26,827 nt of DNA from DATJZH01 sp035499215 (GTDB lineage Bacteria > Actinomycetota > Actinomycetes > Streptosporangiales > Streptosporangiaceae), in NCBI GenBank assembly GCA_035499215.1, contig DATJZH010000235.1:1-26827 (forward strand). Reading direction: 5' to 3'. Positions within the stretch are counted from its first letter, which is position 1. Every line of letters starts with the position of its first letter. Positions 14,676-21,832 of this stretch are shown here, piece by piece. A model generated the notes under the pieces. The model saw nothing but the letters and a program-made list of their open reading frames with translations, made no database searches and had not been told where the DNA came from. A program made the position numbers and the translations under genes.

Positions 14676-15557
14676 TTACTTGAGCAGGCGCGACAGCCGC
14701 CGGTCGGCCAGCGGCTTGCCGCCGGTCTGGCAGGCCGGGCAATACTGCAGCGCGGAGTCAGCGAACGAGACTTCGCGCACTGTGTCCCCGCAGACGGGGC
14801 AGGGCTGGCCCACCCGGCCGTGCACCCGCAGTCCTGCTTTCTTCTCGGCCTTGAGATCACCGGCGGACAGGCCCTCGGAGCGCGCGATCGCCTCGCGCAG
14901 CGTGCCGATGATCACCGAGTGCAGCTCGGCGACCTCATCCCGCGACAGGCTGGAGGCCAGCCGGAAGGGCGACATCCGGGCCGCGTGCAGGACCTCGTCG
15001 GAGTAAGCGTTGCCGATCCCGGCGATGGCCTTCTGGTCGCGCAGCACGCCCTTGATCTGGGTGCGGCGCCCGGCAAGCAGGCCGGCCAGGACGTCCACGG
15101 TGAATGCGGGGTCGAGGGGGTCGGGCCCGAGCGCCGCTATTCCCGGCACGGCGGACGGGTCGCTGACCAGGTAGACGGCCAGGCGCTTGCGGGTCCCTGC
15201 CTCGGTCAGGTCGAAGCCTGCGCCGTCGGCGAAGCGCAGCCTGAATGCGAGCGGGCCCTTGCCGGGGCGGGGCGGCGCCTCGGGCAGGCTGTCCCGCCAG
15301 CGCAGCCAGCCGCCGCGGGCCAGGTGCGTAATCAGATGCAGGCTGCTGCCGCCGGGGCCGGGCCGCTGCGCGGTCAGGTCGAGAAACTTGCCGTGCCGCC
15401 CGGTGCTGATGATCGTCGCACCATGCAGCGCGGTCAACGGCGGATCATAGGTCTTCAGCACCGCTATCTCGGCGACGGCGGCGCGGCCAATCACCCGTCC
15501 CGCCGCCCGCTCGCGCAGGTCGGCGGCGAGAGATTCCACCTCTGGCAGCTCGGGCAC
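14676..15557 (-). CDS. Fpg/Nei-family DNA glycosylase
   Basis: This 293-residue base-excision repair enzyme removes oxidised bases and cuts the abasic site. The mature N-terminus is PELPEVES: Pro2 is the Schiff-base nucleophile and Glu3 catalytic, which fixes the start at GTG 15557 although the frame stays open far upstream. Lys57 (RHGKFLDL) is the conserved DNA contact. The H2TH region is IAGIGNAYSDEVLHAARMSP, and a C-terminal zinc finger has two CxxC pairs (CPVC, CPAC). The arginine of the classical MutM finger motif (R-S-T) is not present in the same form (FADSALQYC), as in the actinobacterial Fpg/Nei subgroup, so lesion preference cannot be read off. It is convergent with the SSI gene. 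Confidence 0.92.
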   Translation of the reverse strand: MPELPEVESLAADLRERAAGRVIGRAAVAEIAVLKTYDPPLTALHGATIISTGRHGKFLDLTAQRPGPGGSSLHLITHLARGGWLRWRDSLPEAPPRPGKGPLAFRLRFADGAGFDLTEAGTRKRLAVYLVSDPSAVPGIAALGPDPLDPAFTVDVLAGLLAGRRTQIKGVLRDQKAIAGIGNAYSDEVLHAARMSPFRLASSLSRDEVAELHSVIIGTLREAIARSEGLSAGDLKAEKKAGLRVHGRVGQPCPVCGDTVREVSFADSALQYCPACQTGGKPLADRRLSRLLK

Positions 15558-15564
15558 GGTAACA

Positions 15565-15570
15565 ATTCTG
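15565..15570 (-). promoter_or_regulatory. -10 box of Fpg/Nei gene, leaderless layout
   Basis: CAGAAT lies on the minus strand, seven bases before GTG 15557, with no Shine-Dalgarno. The start is independently fixed by the essential Pro2, so this is good support for leaderless transcription here. Confidence 0.45.
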
Positions 15571-15763
15571 CCGTGTCCCCGGCACCGGCGCCGCAGTCGC
15601 CCTCCCGGCAGCGCCGCCGAACTCACCCGGCCATCGTGCCAGTGCGCCAGGCAGGCGCCCGCATCCGGTGACAAATAGCCGACCGGGAGCCTAAGCTGCG
15701 GCCAGCGCTCCGCCAGTCGCGATCTGCGAGAGGCGGGCGGCAGATGGGTGCGTGGACGGAATG

Positions 15764-15846
15764 TGGGCGAGGAGGGATTTGAACCCTCACGTCCTCTCGG
15801 ACACACGGACCTGAACCGTGCGCGTCTGCCGTTCCGCCACCCGCCC
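15764..15846 (-). tRNA. tRNA-Leu (anticodon CAG)
   Basis: The minus-strand sequence begins GGGCGGGTGGCGGAAC and ends CCCTCCTCGCCCA. The acceptor stem pairs over seven positions with one G-U wobble. The anticodon stem is CACGG/CCGTG around loop TTCAGGT (anticodon CAG), followed by a long leucine-type variable arm and T arm GAGGG-TTCAAAT-CCCTC. CCA is not encoded. A leucine tRNA next to fhaA is a recurrent arrangement in actinobacteria. It is divergent from fhaA with 84 bp between. Confidence 0.95.
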
Positions 15847-15930
15847 CGGGCAGCAGTCAGGTTAGCACGTCCGCAAGCGGTCCCATGCCGCCGATACCAT
15901 CGGATGCGAGCAGGGAGAGGAGGTACCGCG

Positions 15931-16686
15931 GTGGGAGTTCTGCAGCGCTTCGAGCATCGGCTCGAGGGAATGGTCGAGGGGGCCTTCGCACGAGCGTTCA
16001 GGTCCGAGCTGCAGCCTGTCGAGGTCGCCAGTGCTGTGCAGCGGGAGATGGATGACCGCGCGGCTATCGTCGCACAGGGCAGGACCCTCGTCCCCAACGA
16101 CTTCGTCGTCGAGCTGGCCGAGAGCGACTATGACCGCCTGGAGGTCTATGCCGACAGTCTCGGCATCGAGCTGTCCACGCTCGCTCGCGAGTACGCCAGG
16201 GAGCAGGGCTATTCCTTCGTCGGCCCGGTGCGGATGCGGTTCGAGGGCGTGCCCGAGCTGACGACGGGCATGTTCCGGATCCGGTCCGGAGTCATCCGGG
16301 GCACCACGGTCGAGAATGGCGAGATCCGGCAGCCGGCCAGCGATCTCCCGCAGCCGCCCGGCGGCCTCTCCGGCTCGCCGAGGCTGCTGGTGTCCGGGCC
16401 GGATCAAGGGCCGGACGGCGGCCTGCAGCGCACCTACGAGCTCGTCGCGCCGCTGACCATACTTGGCCGCGGCACTGACTGTGACCTGCGCCTGGTGGAC
16501 CCGGGCGTCTCCCGGCATCACGCGGAGCTGCGGGTGGAGGACAGGGAGGTCGTCCTTGTCGACCTCGGCTCCACGAACGGGACCTTCGTCAACGGGCAGC
16601 CGGTCCGGCGCGTCTGCCTGACCGACGGTACCCGCGTCACCCTCGGCCGCACGACCCTCGTGTTCCGCAGGAATGGAGTCTACTGA
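15931..16686 (+). CDS. fhaA: FhaA, FHA-domain cell-wall regulator
   Basis: This 251-residue protein has an N-terminal conserved domain (DUF3662; MGVLQRFEHRLEGMVEGAF to about residue 120), a short Pro/Gly linker, and a C-terminal FHA domain from about residue 165. The phosphothreonine-binding signatures are ILGRGTDCDLRLVD, VSRHHAEL and LGSTNGTFVNG. In mycobacteria FhaA binds the phosphorylated pseudokinase domain of MviN/MurJ to restrain peptidoglycan synthesis. The linker is far shorter than in the 527-residue mycobacterial protein. Start GTG 15931 follows GGAGAGGAGGT-type purines at 15914-15924; the longer open frame upstream is the antisense of tRNA-Leu. First gene of the cell-wall operon. 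Confidence 0.93.
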   Translation: MGVLQRFEHRLEGMVEGAFARAFRSELQPVEVASAVQREMDDRAAIVAQGRTLVPNDFVVELAESDYDRLEVYADSLGIELSTLAREYAREQGYSFVGPVRMRFEGVPELTTGMFRIRSGVIRGTTVENGEIRQPASDLPQPPGGLSGSPRLLVSGPDQGPDGGLQRTYELVAPLTILGRGTDCDLRLVDPGVSRHHAELRVEDREVVLVDLGSTNGTFVNGQPVRRVCLTDGTRVTLGRTTLVFRRNGVY

Positions 16687-16784
16687 CCGATCACCCAGCC
16701 GGACCCGCAACCCACGAAGCCGCGGCACTGGCGGCGCCCGCTTAGCAGCAGAGGCCAGCATGGCAGCCAAGGACTCATGACCCG

Positions 16785-17276
16785 ATGAACGCGCTCCCGC
16801 TCACCCTCATCAGGCTGGCGTTCCTTGCTGTCTTGTGGCTGTTCGTCATCGCGGCTGTCGGGGTCGTGCGCACTGACATGTTCGGCACGTCGTCGCGCCA
16901 GACCCGCAAGCAGGCCCGCAAGGTGATGCAGCAGCGCGCCCGTCCGCAGCCGCCGAAGCCTAAGCCGGCCAGAGCCGGGCGGGCCGCGCCGCAGCAGCTG
17001 CTGGTGACGGCCGGCGCCCTCGCGGGCACGATCGTCGGACTGACCGATCAGCAGATAACCATCGGCCGGGCCAGTGATGCGACGCTCGCGCTGGGCGACG
17101 ATTACGTTTCGACGCGACACGCCCGGCTCTTTCCCCAGGATGGCCAGTGGATCGTCGAGGACCTTGGCTCCACCAACGGCACCTACCTGGACCGCCAGAA
17201 GGTAACTCAACCGACCCCGGTGCCCGTCGGCGTGCCGATCCGCATCGGCAAGACCGTTCTGGAGCTGCGCCGATGA
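16785..17276 (+). CDS. fhaB: FhaB/FipA, membrane-anchored FHA protein
   Basis: This 163-residue protein has an N-terminal membrane helix (LIRLAFLAVLWLFVIAAVGVV), a basic cytosolic linker (RQTRKQARKVMQQRARP) and a C-terminal FHA domain with ITIGRASDATLALGDDYVST, RHARLF and LGSTNGTYLD. It binds phosphorylated threonines on division and cell-wall proteins at the septum. Its stop overlaps the pstP start as ATGA. Start ATG 16785 is 11 bases after AAGGA. A three-codon frame (ATG ACC CGA TGA) starts just after that AAGGA and overlaps this ATG; I give it little weight. The 98-bp gap from fhaA is the largest in the early operon and could hold an internal promoter. Confidence 0.93.
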   Translation: MNALPLTLIRLAFLAVLWLFVIAAVGVVRTDMFGTSSRQTRKQARKVMQQRARPQPPKPKPARAGRAAPQQLLVTAGALAGTIVGLTDQQITIGRASDATLALGDDYVSTRHARLFPQDGQWIVEDLGSTNGTYLDRQKVTQPTPVPVGVPIRIGKTVLELRR

Positions 17277-18799
17277 CGATCGCACTCCGCTATTCGATCC
17301 GCTCTGACGTCGGCCTCCTGCGCGAGGGGAACGAGGATTCGGCGTACGCGGGGCCGCATCTGCTCGCGATCGCCGACGGCATGGGGGGGCACGCGGCAGG
17401 TGAGGTTGCCAGCGCGGTGGCGATTTCGGCCCTGGCGCCGCTGGACCAGGACATGCCCGCCGGGGAGATGCTGGATGCGCTGGCCGGGGCCGTCGCGCAG
17501 GCCAACGCCACCCTGCATGACATGAGCATGGCCGACCCGTCGGTCGAGGGCATGGGCACGACGCTGACCGCGCTGCTCTGGTCCGGGGCGCAGGTCGCGG
17601 TGTGCCACATCGGCGACTCCCGCGCATACCTGCTCAGGGACGGCGACCTCTTTCAGATCACCAGAGATCACACGCTCGTCCAGTCGCTGGTCGACGACGG
17701 CAGGCTCACCCCGGAGGCGGCGGCGGTTCATCCCCAGCGCTCCCTGGTGATGCGGGCGCTGCAGAGCAGCACCGACGCCGAGCCGGACCTGTTGATGCGC
17801 GAGGCCAGACTCGGCGACCGGTACCTGCTGTGCAGCGACGGGCTGTCCGACGTCGTCAGCGAGGAGACGCTGCACAAGACCCTCATGCAGCTGGCCAACC
17901 CGGACGATGCGGTACTGCAGCTGATAGAGCTCGCCATCCGCAGCGGCGGTCCGGACAACATCACCTGCGTGCTCGCGGACGTCGTGGACGTCGTGGACAC
18001 TGGCACCGGACTGCAGGCGCCGAGCGAGGCTCCGGTCATCGTCGGCGCCGCATCGGCCAGCGACGGGCGCCCGCGGCTTCGCACTGACAGCCCGGCCGAG
18101 CGGGCGCACCTGCTCACCAAGGGCGCCGCGGCCCGGGGGAAGACGGCCCCGGCCGGGACGGCGCAGGTGACTTCCGCCCAGGCGACGATGATCCACGGCA
18201 GGCCGGATCCAGCCGCCGAAGCGGACGGCCACGACGCGCAGGCGCGCGGCGGCCCGGCGGACTACGACGACGAGAAGCAGGAGGACGAGGGGGACTACGG
18301 CGACGTGGACGGCGGCTCCGGCCGGCGACGCTGGCCCATCGTCACCTCCATCCTGGTCATCCTTGTCCTGCTGATCGCCGGTGGCGGGTATGCGGCCTGG
18401 CGGTACACCCGCAGCCAGTATTACGTGGGTGCCGACGCAGGGCAGGTGACGATCTACCGCGGCGTCAATCAGACGATAGCCGGGCTGAGGCTCTCGCAGG
18501 TCTACCGGCGCACCGGCATCCCGGTAGCTGACGTGCCGGTGACCGACGCCGCCCAGGTCAACGGCACGATTGCGGCCAGTAGTCTGGGCGGCGCGCAGGT
18601 GATCGTGAACCGGATCCGCGGCGGCTACCAGAAATGCCAGGCGGCGCTGGCCGCGGTGCAGCGCTGGAAGGCAAGCGAGGCCAGGTCCGCGGCGAGCGCC
18701 AGGGCCAGAAAGAAGAGCCACAGGACCGTGCCTGCCCCGCCGCTCCCGCCAGAGCCGCAGGTGCCGCCGTACTGCCCGGGGCAGGGGACCGCGGGATGA
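17273..18799 (+). CDS. pstP: PstP, PP2C-type Ser/Thr phosphatase
   Basis: This is a 508-residue membrane phosphatase. The PPM catalytic domain (residues 1-240) shows SDVGLLREGNEDSAYAG, the metal site DGMGGHAAGEVAS, GMGTTLTALL, HIGDSRAYLLRDG, LLCSDGLSD and GGPDNITCVLADV. A variable acidic juxtamembrane region follows, then one membrane helix (VTSILVILVLLIAGGGYAAW, about 360-380) and an extracytoplasmic domain of about 110 residues. It dephosphorylates PknB and its substrates, including FHA-protein partners, opposing the kinase encoded in the same operon. The start overlaps the fhaB stop (ATGA), and its stop overlaps the rodA start the same way. The extracytoplasmic end is rich in Pro/Arg/Lys. 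Confidence 0.95.
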   Translation: MTIALRYSIRSDVGLLREGNEDSAYAGPHLLAIADGMGGHAAGEVASAVAISALAPLDQDMPAGEMLDALAGAVAQANATLHDMSMADPSVEGMGTTLTALLWSGAQVAVCHIGDSRAYLLRDGDLFQITRDHTLVQSLVDDGRLTPEAAAVHPQRSLVMRALQSSTDAEPDLLMREARLGDRYLLCSDGLSDVVSEETLHKTLMQLANPDDAVLQLIELAIRSGGPDNITCVLADVVDVVDTGTGLQAPSEAPVIVGAASASDGRPRLRTDSPAERAHLLTKGAAARGKTAPAGTAQVTSAQATMIHGRPDPAAEADGHDAQARGGPADYDDEKQEDEGDYGDVDGGSGRRRWPIVTSILVILVLLIAGGGYAAWRYTRSQYYVGADAGQVTIYRGVNQTIAGLRLSQVYRRTGIPVADVPVTDAAQVNGTIAASSLGGAQVIVNRIRGGYQKCQAALAAVQRWKASEARSAASARARKKSHRTVPAPPLPPEPQVPPYCPGQGTAG

Positions 18800-20232
18800 C
18801 AGGGGTTTCCTCCGCTTACGCGCCGGCTGCCGAACTCCAGGACCGGGTTCCGATGCCTCGCGGGCGGCGCAGGACCGAGCTGCTCATGCTCGTGTTCGCG
18901 GTCGCGGTCGTGCTGCTGGCGTATGCCAGCGTCGGCTTCGGGCTGAACGGCAAGCTGCCGCCGGGGCTGCTGGCCTACGGGCTGACCTTCGCCGGGCTCG
19001 TCCTCGCGGCGCACCTGGCCGTCCGCCGGCTCGCGCCGTGGGCTGATCCGCTGCTGCTGCCGCTGGCCGCGCTGCTGAATGGCCTGGGAATCGTGATGAT
19101 CTACCGGCTGCAGGAGTCCGGCCGCGGCGGCAATCCCGGCAGTGTCATCTCCACCCTTGCGCCGACTGCCACCGCTTACCAGGTGGTCTACAGCGCCGTG
19201 GGCCTCGCGGTGTTCGTGGCACTGCTGGCGGTGATCCGCCAGCCCAGGGTCCTGCAGCGCTATACCTATACCCTGGGCGCCATCGCCCTGGTGCTGCTGG
19301 CCATCCCGGCCCTGCTGCCGGCCAGCATGAGCTCCGTGAACGGCGCCAAGGTCTGGATCATCATCGGCAGGTTCTCGATCCAGCCCGAGGAATTCGCCAA
19401 GCTCGCGCTCGCGGTCTTCTTCGCCGGTTACCTGGTCGCCAAGCGGGACGTGCTTGCGCTGGCGGGCCGCCGGGTCATCGGCATCGACCTGCCGCGCGCC
19501 CGTGACCTCGGCCCGGTGCTCCTGGCCTGGGCAGCGAGCCTGCTGATCCTGATTTTCGAGACAGACATCGGCACGTCCGCACTGTTCTTCGGCATGTTCG
19601 TGGTGATGATCTACATTGCCACCCAGCGCACCTCCTGGCTGCTGATCGGAATCCTGCTGTTCGTCTTCGGCAGCTACGCGGCCAGCAAGCTCTCCACCCA
19701 CGTGGGTGAGCGATTCAACATCTGGCTGCACCCCTTCGCCGGCCAGAACCCCTCCCACAACGCCTACCAGCTGGTGCAGGGCCTGGAGGGCATGGGCTTC
19801 GGCGGCATTCTCGGCAGTGGCCTCGGCCACGGCCAGCCGTACTTCACCCCGCTGGTGCAGAGCGACTTCATCGTCACCGCTTTCGGCGAGGAGCTCGGCC
19901 TCGCCGGACTGATGGCGCTGCTGCTGGTCTTCGGCCTGATCGTGCAGCGCGGCCTGCGCGCGGCCATCGGAGTCACTGACCCGTTCGCCAAGCTGCTGGC
20001 CGCCGGGCTCTCGTTCGTGCTCGCGCTGCAGATCTTCGTGATCGTCGGCGGCGTCACCGGGCTGATCCCGCTGACCGGCATCACGACGCCGTTCCTGTCC
20101 CAGGGCGGCTCCTCCCTGATCGCCAGCTGGGCGCTGATCGCCCTGCTCATGCGGGTCAGTGACACGGCGCGCCAGCCGACCCCGCAGCCGATCCAGGATG
20201 AGGGCATGACCCAGGTGGTGCGGACAGGATGA
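18796..20232 (+). CDS. rodA: RodA/FtsW-family SEDS glycosyltransferase
   Basis: This is a 478-residue polytopic SEDS protein that polymerises lipid II glycan strands with a partner class B PBP. Diagnostic segments are FSIQPEEFAKLALAVFFAGYL (split by family as PEEFAKLAL), the large loop before SDFIVTAFGEELGLAGL, and GLIPLTGITTPFLSQGGSS. The N-terminal 30 residues are cytosolic and charged. ATG 18796 overlaps the pstP stop and pbpA overlaps its own stop, so polymerase and transpeptidase are made from one coupled message. Genomes of this group usually carry a second SEDS gene (ftsW) in the division cluster, so this one is assigned to RodA on operon context. Confidence 0.94.
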   Translation: MTGVSSAYAPAAELQDRVPMPRGRRRTELLMLVFAVAVVLLAYASVGFGLNGKLPPGLLAYGLTFAGLVLAAHLAVRRLAPWADPLLLPLAALLNGLGIVMIYRLQESGRGGNPGSVISTLAPTATAYQVVYSAVGLAVFVALLAVIRQPRVLQRYTYTLGAIALVLLAIPALLPASMSSVNGAKVWIIIGRFSIQPEEFAKLALAVFFAGYLVAKRDVLALAGRRVIGIDLPRARDLGPVLLAWAASLLILIFETDIGTSALFFGMFVVMIYIATQRTSWLLIGILLFVFGSYAASKLSTHVGERFNIWLHPFAGQNPSHNAYQLVQGLEGMGFGGILGSGLGHGQPYFTPLVQSDFIVTAFGEELGLAGLMALLLVFGLIVQRGLRAAIGVTDPFAKLLAAGLSFVLALQIFVIVGGVTGLIPLTGITTPFLSQGGSSLIASWALIALLMRVSDTARQPTPQPIQDEGMTQVVRTG

Positions 20233-21692
20233 ACCGTGCGCTGATGCGTGTCTCGCTGGCCTGCCTGGCGATGTTCCTGCTGCTCCTGGTAAACGTGAAC
20301 TACGTGCAGGCATTCGAGTCCAGCGGCCTGGCGGGAAAGCCAGGCAACGTCAGGGTTTTCAACCAGCAGTTTCAGTACCAGCGCGGCGCCATCGTCGCCG
20401 GCGGCGACACCAAGATCGCAGAGTCCCGCCTGATCAAGGGGACCAGCAGCTACCGCCGGTTTTACCCTGACGGGCCCGTGTACGCGCCGGTCACCGGCTA
20501 CGACTCCATCTACGGCGCCACCGGGATCGAGGCGGCCGAGGGCAGCGAGCTGTCCGGCAGCGCCCCTGGCCTGGACGTGCACAACCTGATCAGCCTGTTT
20601 ACCGGCAAGCCGAAGCAGGGCGCCAGCGTCTATCTCACCATCAGCCCGAGGGCACAGCAGGCTGCCTACCACGCCCTGGCAAGCAAGGGGTACGTAGGCT
20701 CGGTCGTCGCCCTTGACCCGAGCACCGGCGCGATCCTGGCGATGGCCTCCTACCCGACGTTCAATCCGAACGTCTACACCACCCTCAGCGGCGTCGCGCT
20801 GGACCGGATCGACAAGCGCCTGCGAGCGGAGAAATCCCAGCCGCTGCTGAACCGGGCGATCAACGCGACGTACCCGCCCGGCTCGACGTTCAAGATCGTC
20901 ACCAGTTCCACGGCGTTCTCGACGCAGAAGGTAGCGAACACCAGTTCCACCATCCCCGCGCCGACGAACTTCCAGCTGCCCGGCTCCAGCAAGGTGCTGA
21001 TCAACGACAACAACGAGGCCTGCGCCGACGGCAACCCGCCGATCATCGAAGCCTTCTACCTGTCCTGCAACACCGCCTTCGGCAAGCTCGGGATCGCGGT
21101 GGGCGGCCCGGCGCTGCACAGGTATGCAGGCCGATTCGGGATGAACAACCCGGATCTGCGCATACCGCTACCGGTCTCCCCGAGCGTCTTCCCGCTGGAA
21201 ACCGACCCCGATTTCGTCGCGCTGTCCGCGATCGGCCAGTTCAACGACCAGGTGACGCCACTGCAGGAGGCGATGTTCGCCGCAGCGATCGCCAACGGCG
21301 GCAAGCTGATGACCCCGCATCTGGTGCAGCAGGTGCTGGCGCCCGACCTGACCGTGACCCAGCAGGCGCAGCCGACGGTGCTGGCGACGCCGGTCACCCC
21401 GCAGGTCGCCGGCAACCTGCAGCAGATGATGACCGCCGTGGTGCAGAACCCGGCTGGCACCGCCTACGACGTGAACAAGAGCGTGGCTGGCGTCGAGATC
21501 GCGGGCAAGACCGGCACCGCGCAGAATGGCGTCAACAACACCGGTCTCAACGACGCCGTATTCACCTGCTACGCGCCTACCACCAACCCGAAGATTGCCG
21601 TCGGCGTCATAGTGCAGGGCGGCGGCTACGGGGCAGCGACGGCCGCGCCGATCGCGATGCAGGTCATCCGGGCCTACCTGGGGATCAGATGA
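20229..21692 (+). CDS. pbpA: PbpA, class B penicillin-binding protein (transpeptidase)
   Basis: This 487-residue protein has an N-terminal membrane anchor (LACLAMFLLLLVNVNYVQAF), a short dimerisation domain, and a transpeptidase domain from about residue 155. The catalytic tetrad SxxK is in PPGSTFKIV, SxN is in LSCNTAFGKLG, and the KTG triad is in AGKTGTAQNG. It cross-links peptidoglycan made by the adjacent RodA and in mycobacteria is a PknB substrate needed for division. The start overlaps the rodA stop as ATGA, and the stop again forms ATGA with a 47-codon frame that runs exactly to pknB. Confidence 0.95.
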   Translation: MNRALMRVSLACLAMFLLLLVNVNYVQAFESSGLAGKPGNVRVFNQQFQYQRGAIVAGGDTKIAESRLIKGTSSYRRFYPDGPVYAPVTGYDSIYGATGIEAAEGSELSGSAPGLDVHNLISLFTGKPKQGASVYLTISPRAQQAAYHALASKGYVGSVVALDPSTGAILAMASYPTFNPNVYTTLSGVALDRIDKRLRAEKSQPLLNRAINATYPPGSTFKIVTSSTAFSTQKVANTSSTIPAPTNFQLPGSSKVLINDNNEACADGNPPIIEAFYLSCNTAFGKLGIAVGGPALHRYAGRFGMNNPDLRIPLPVSPSVFPLETDPDFVALSAIGQFNDQVTPLQEAMFAAAIANGGKLMTPHLVQQVLAPDLTVTQQAQPTVLATPVTPQVAGNLQQMMTAVVQNPAGTAYDVNKSVAGVEIAGKTGTAQNGVNNTGLNDAVFTCYAPTTNPKIAVGVIVQGGGYGAATAAPIAMQVIRAYLGIR

Positions 21693-21832
21693 GCAGAGCA
21701 CGCTGGCCGTCCCGGCCGGCCGGCCGGCCGGTGCCCGGACCGTACACGACCGAGGATTCCGACCGGGCTGGCGGCGGTCGGTCCCGCCAGGCAGGCCAGT
21801 CAGAGCAGTCCGAATGCAGGGCGGTACCGTAA
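21689..21832 (+). CDS. Putative 47-residue ORF bridging pbpA and pknB
   Basis: The frame starts with an ATG overlapping the pbpA stop (ATGA) and ends in TAA directly before the GTG of pknB, in the same frame as the kinase. It fills the whole pbpA-pknB gap. The peptide is Arg/Gly/Ser/Gln-rich (MSRARWPSRPAGRPVPGP) with no known domain. It may be a coupling ORF that carries ribosomes to pknB, or a vestige of an N-terminal extension or of the pknA gene found here in mycobacteria; chance is also possible. No ribosome binding site separate from the pbpA coding end is seen. Confidence 0.35.
   Translation: MSRARWPSRPAGRPVPGPYTTEDSDRAGGGRSRQAGQSEQSECRAVP

Noticed and set aside
15748..15930. Upstream extension of fhaA beginning near 15748
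   Set aside because: It reads through tRNA-Leu in antisense (EEGFEPSRPLG). The GTG at 15931 with a strong purine-rich site is the real start.
15558..16097. N-terminal extension of the Fpg/Nei protein
   Set aside because: Catalysis requires Pro at position 2, which fixes the start at 15557; the extension also crosses tRNA-Leu.
16777..16788. Three-codon frame ATG ACC CGA TGA overlapping the fhaB start
   Set aside because: Only three bases separate it from AAGGA and so short a frame easily arises by chance; not enough for a leader ORF call.
17207..20313. Long minus-strand frames opposite pstP and rodA
   Set aside because: GC-rich shadow frames with His/Gln/Arg-rich composition and no domains, opposite well-identified genes.
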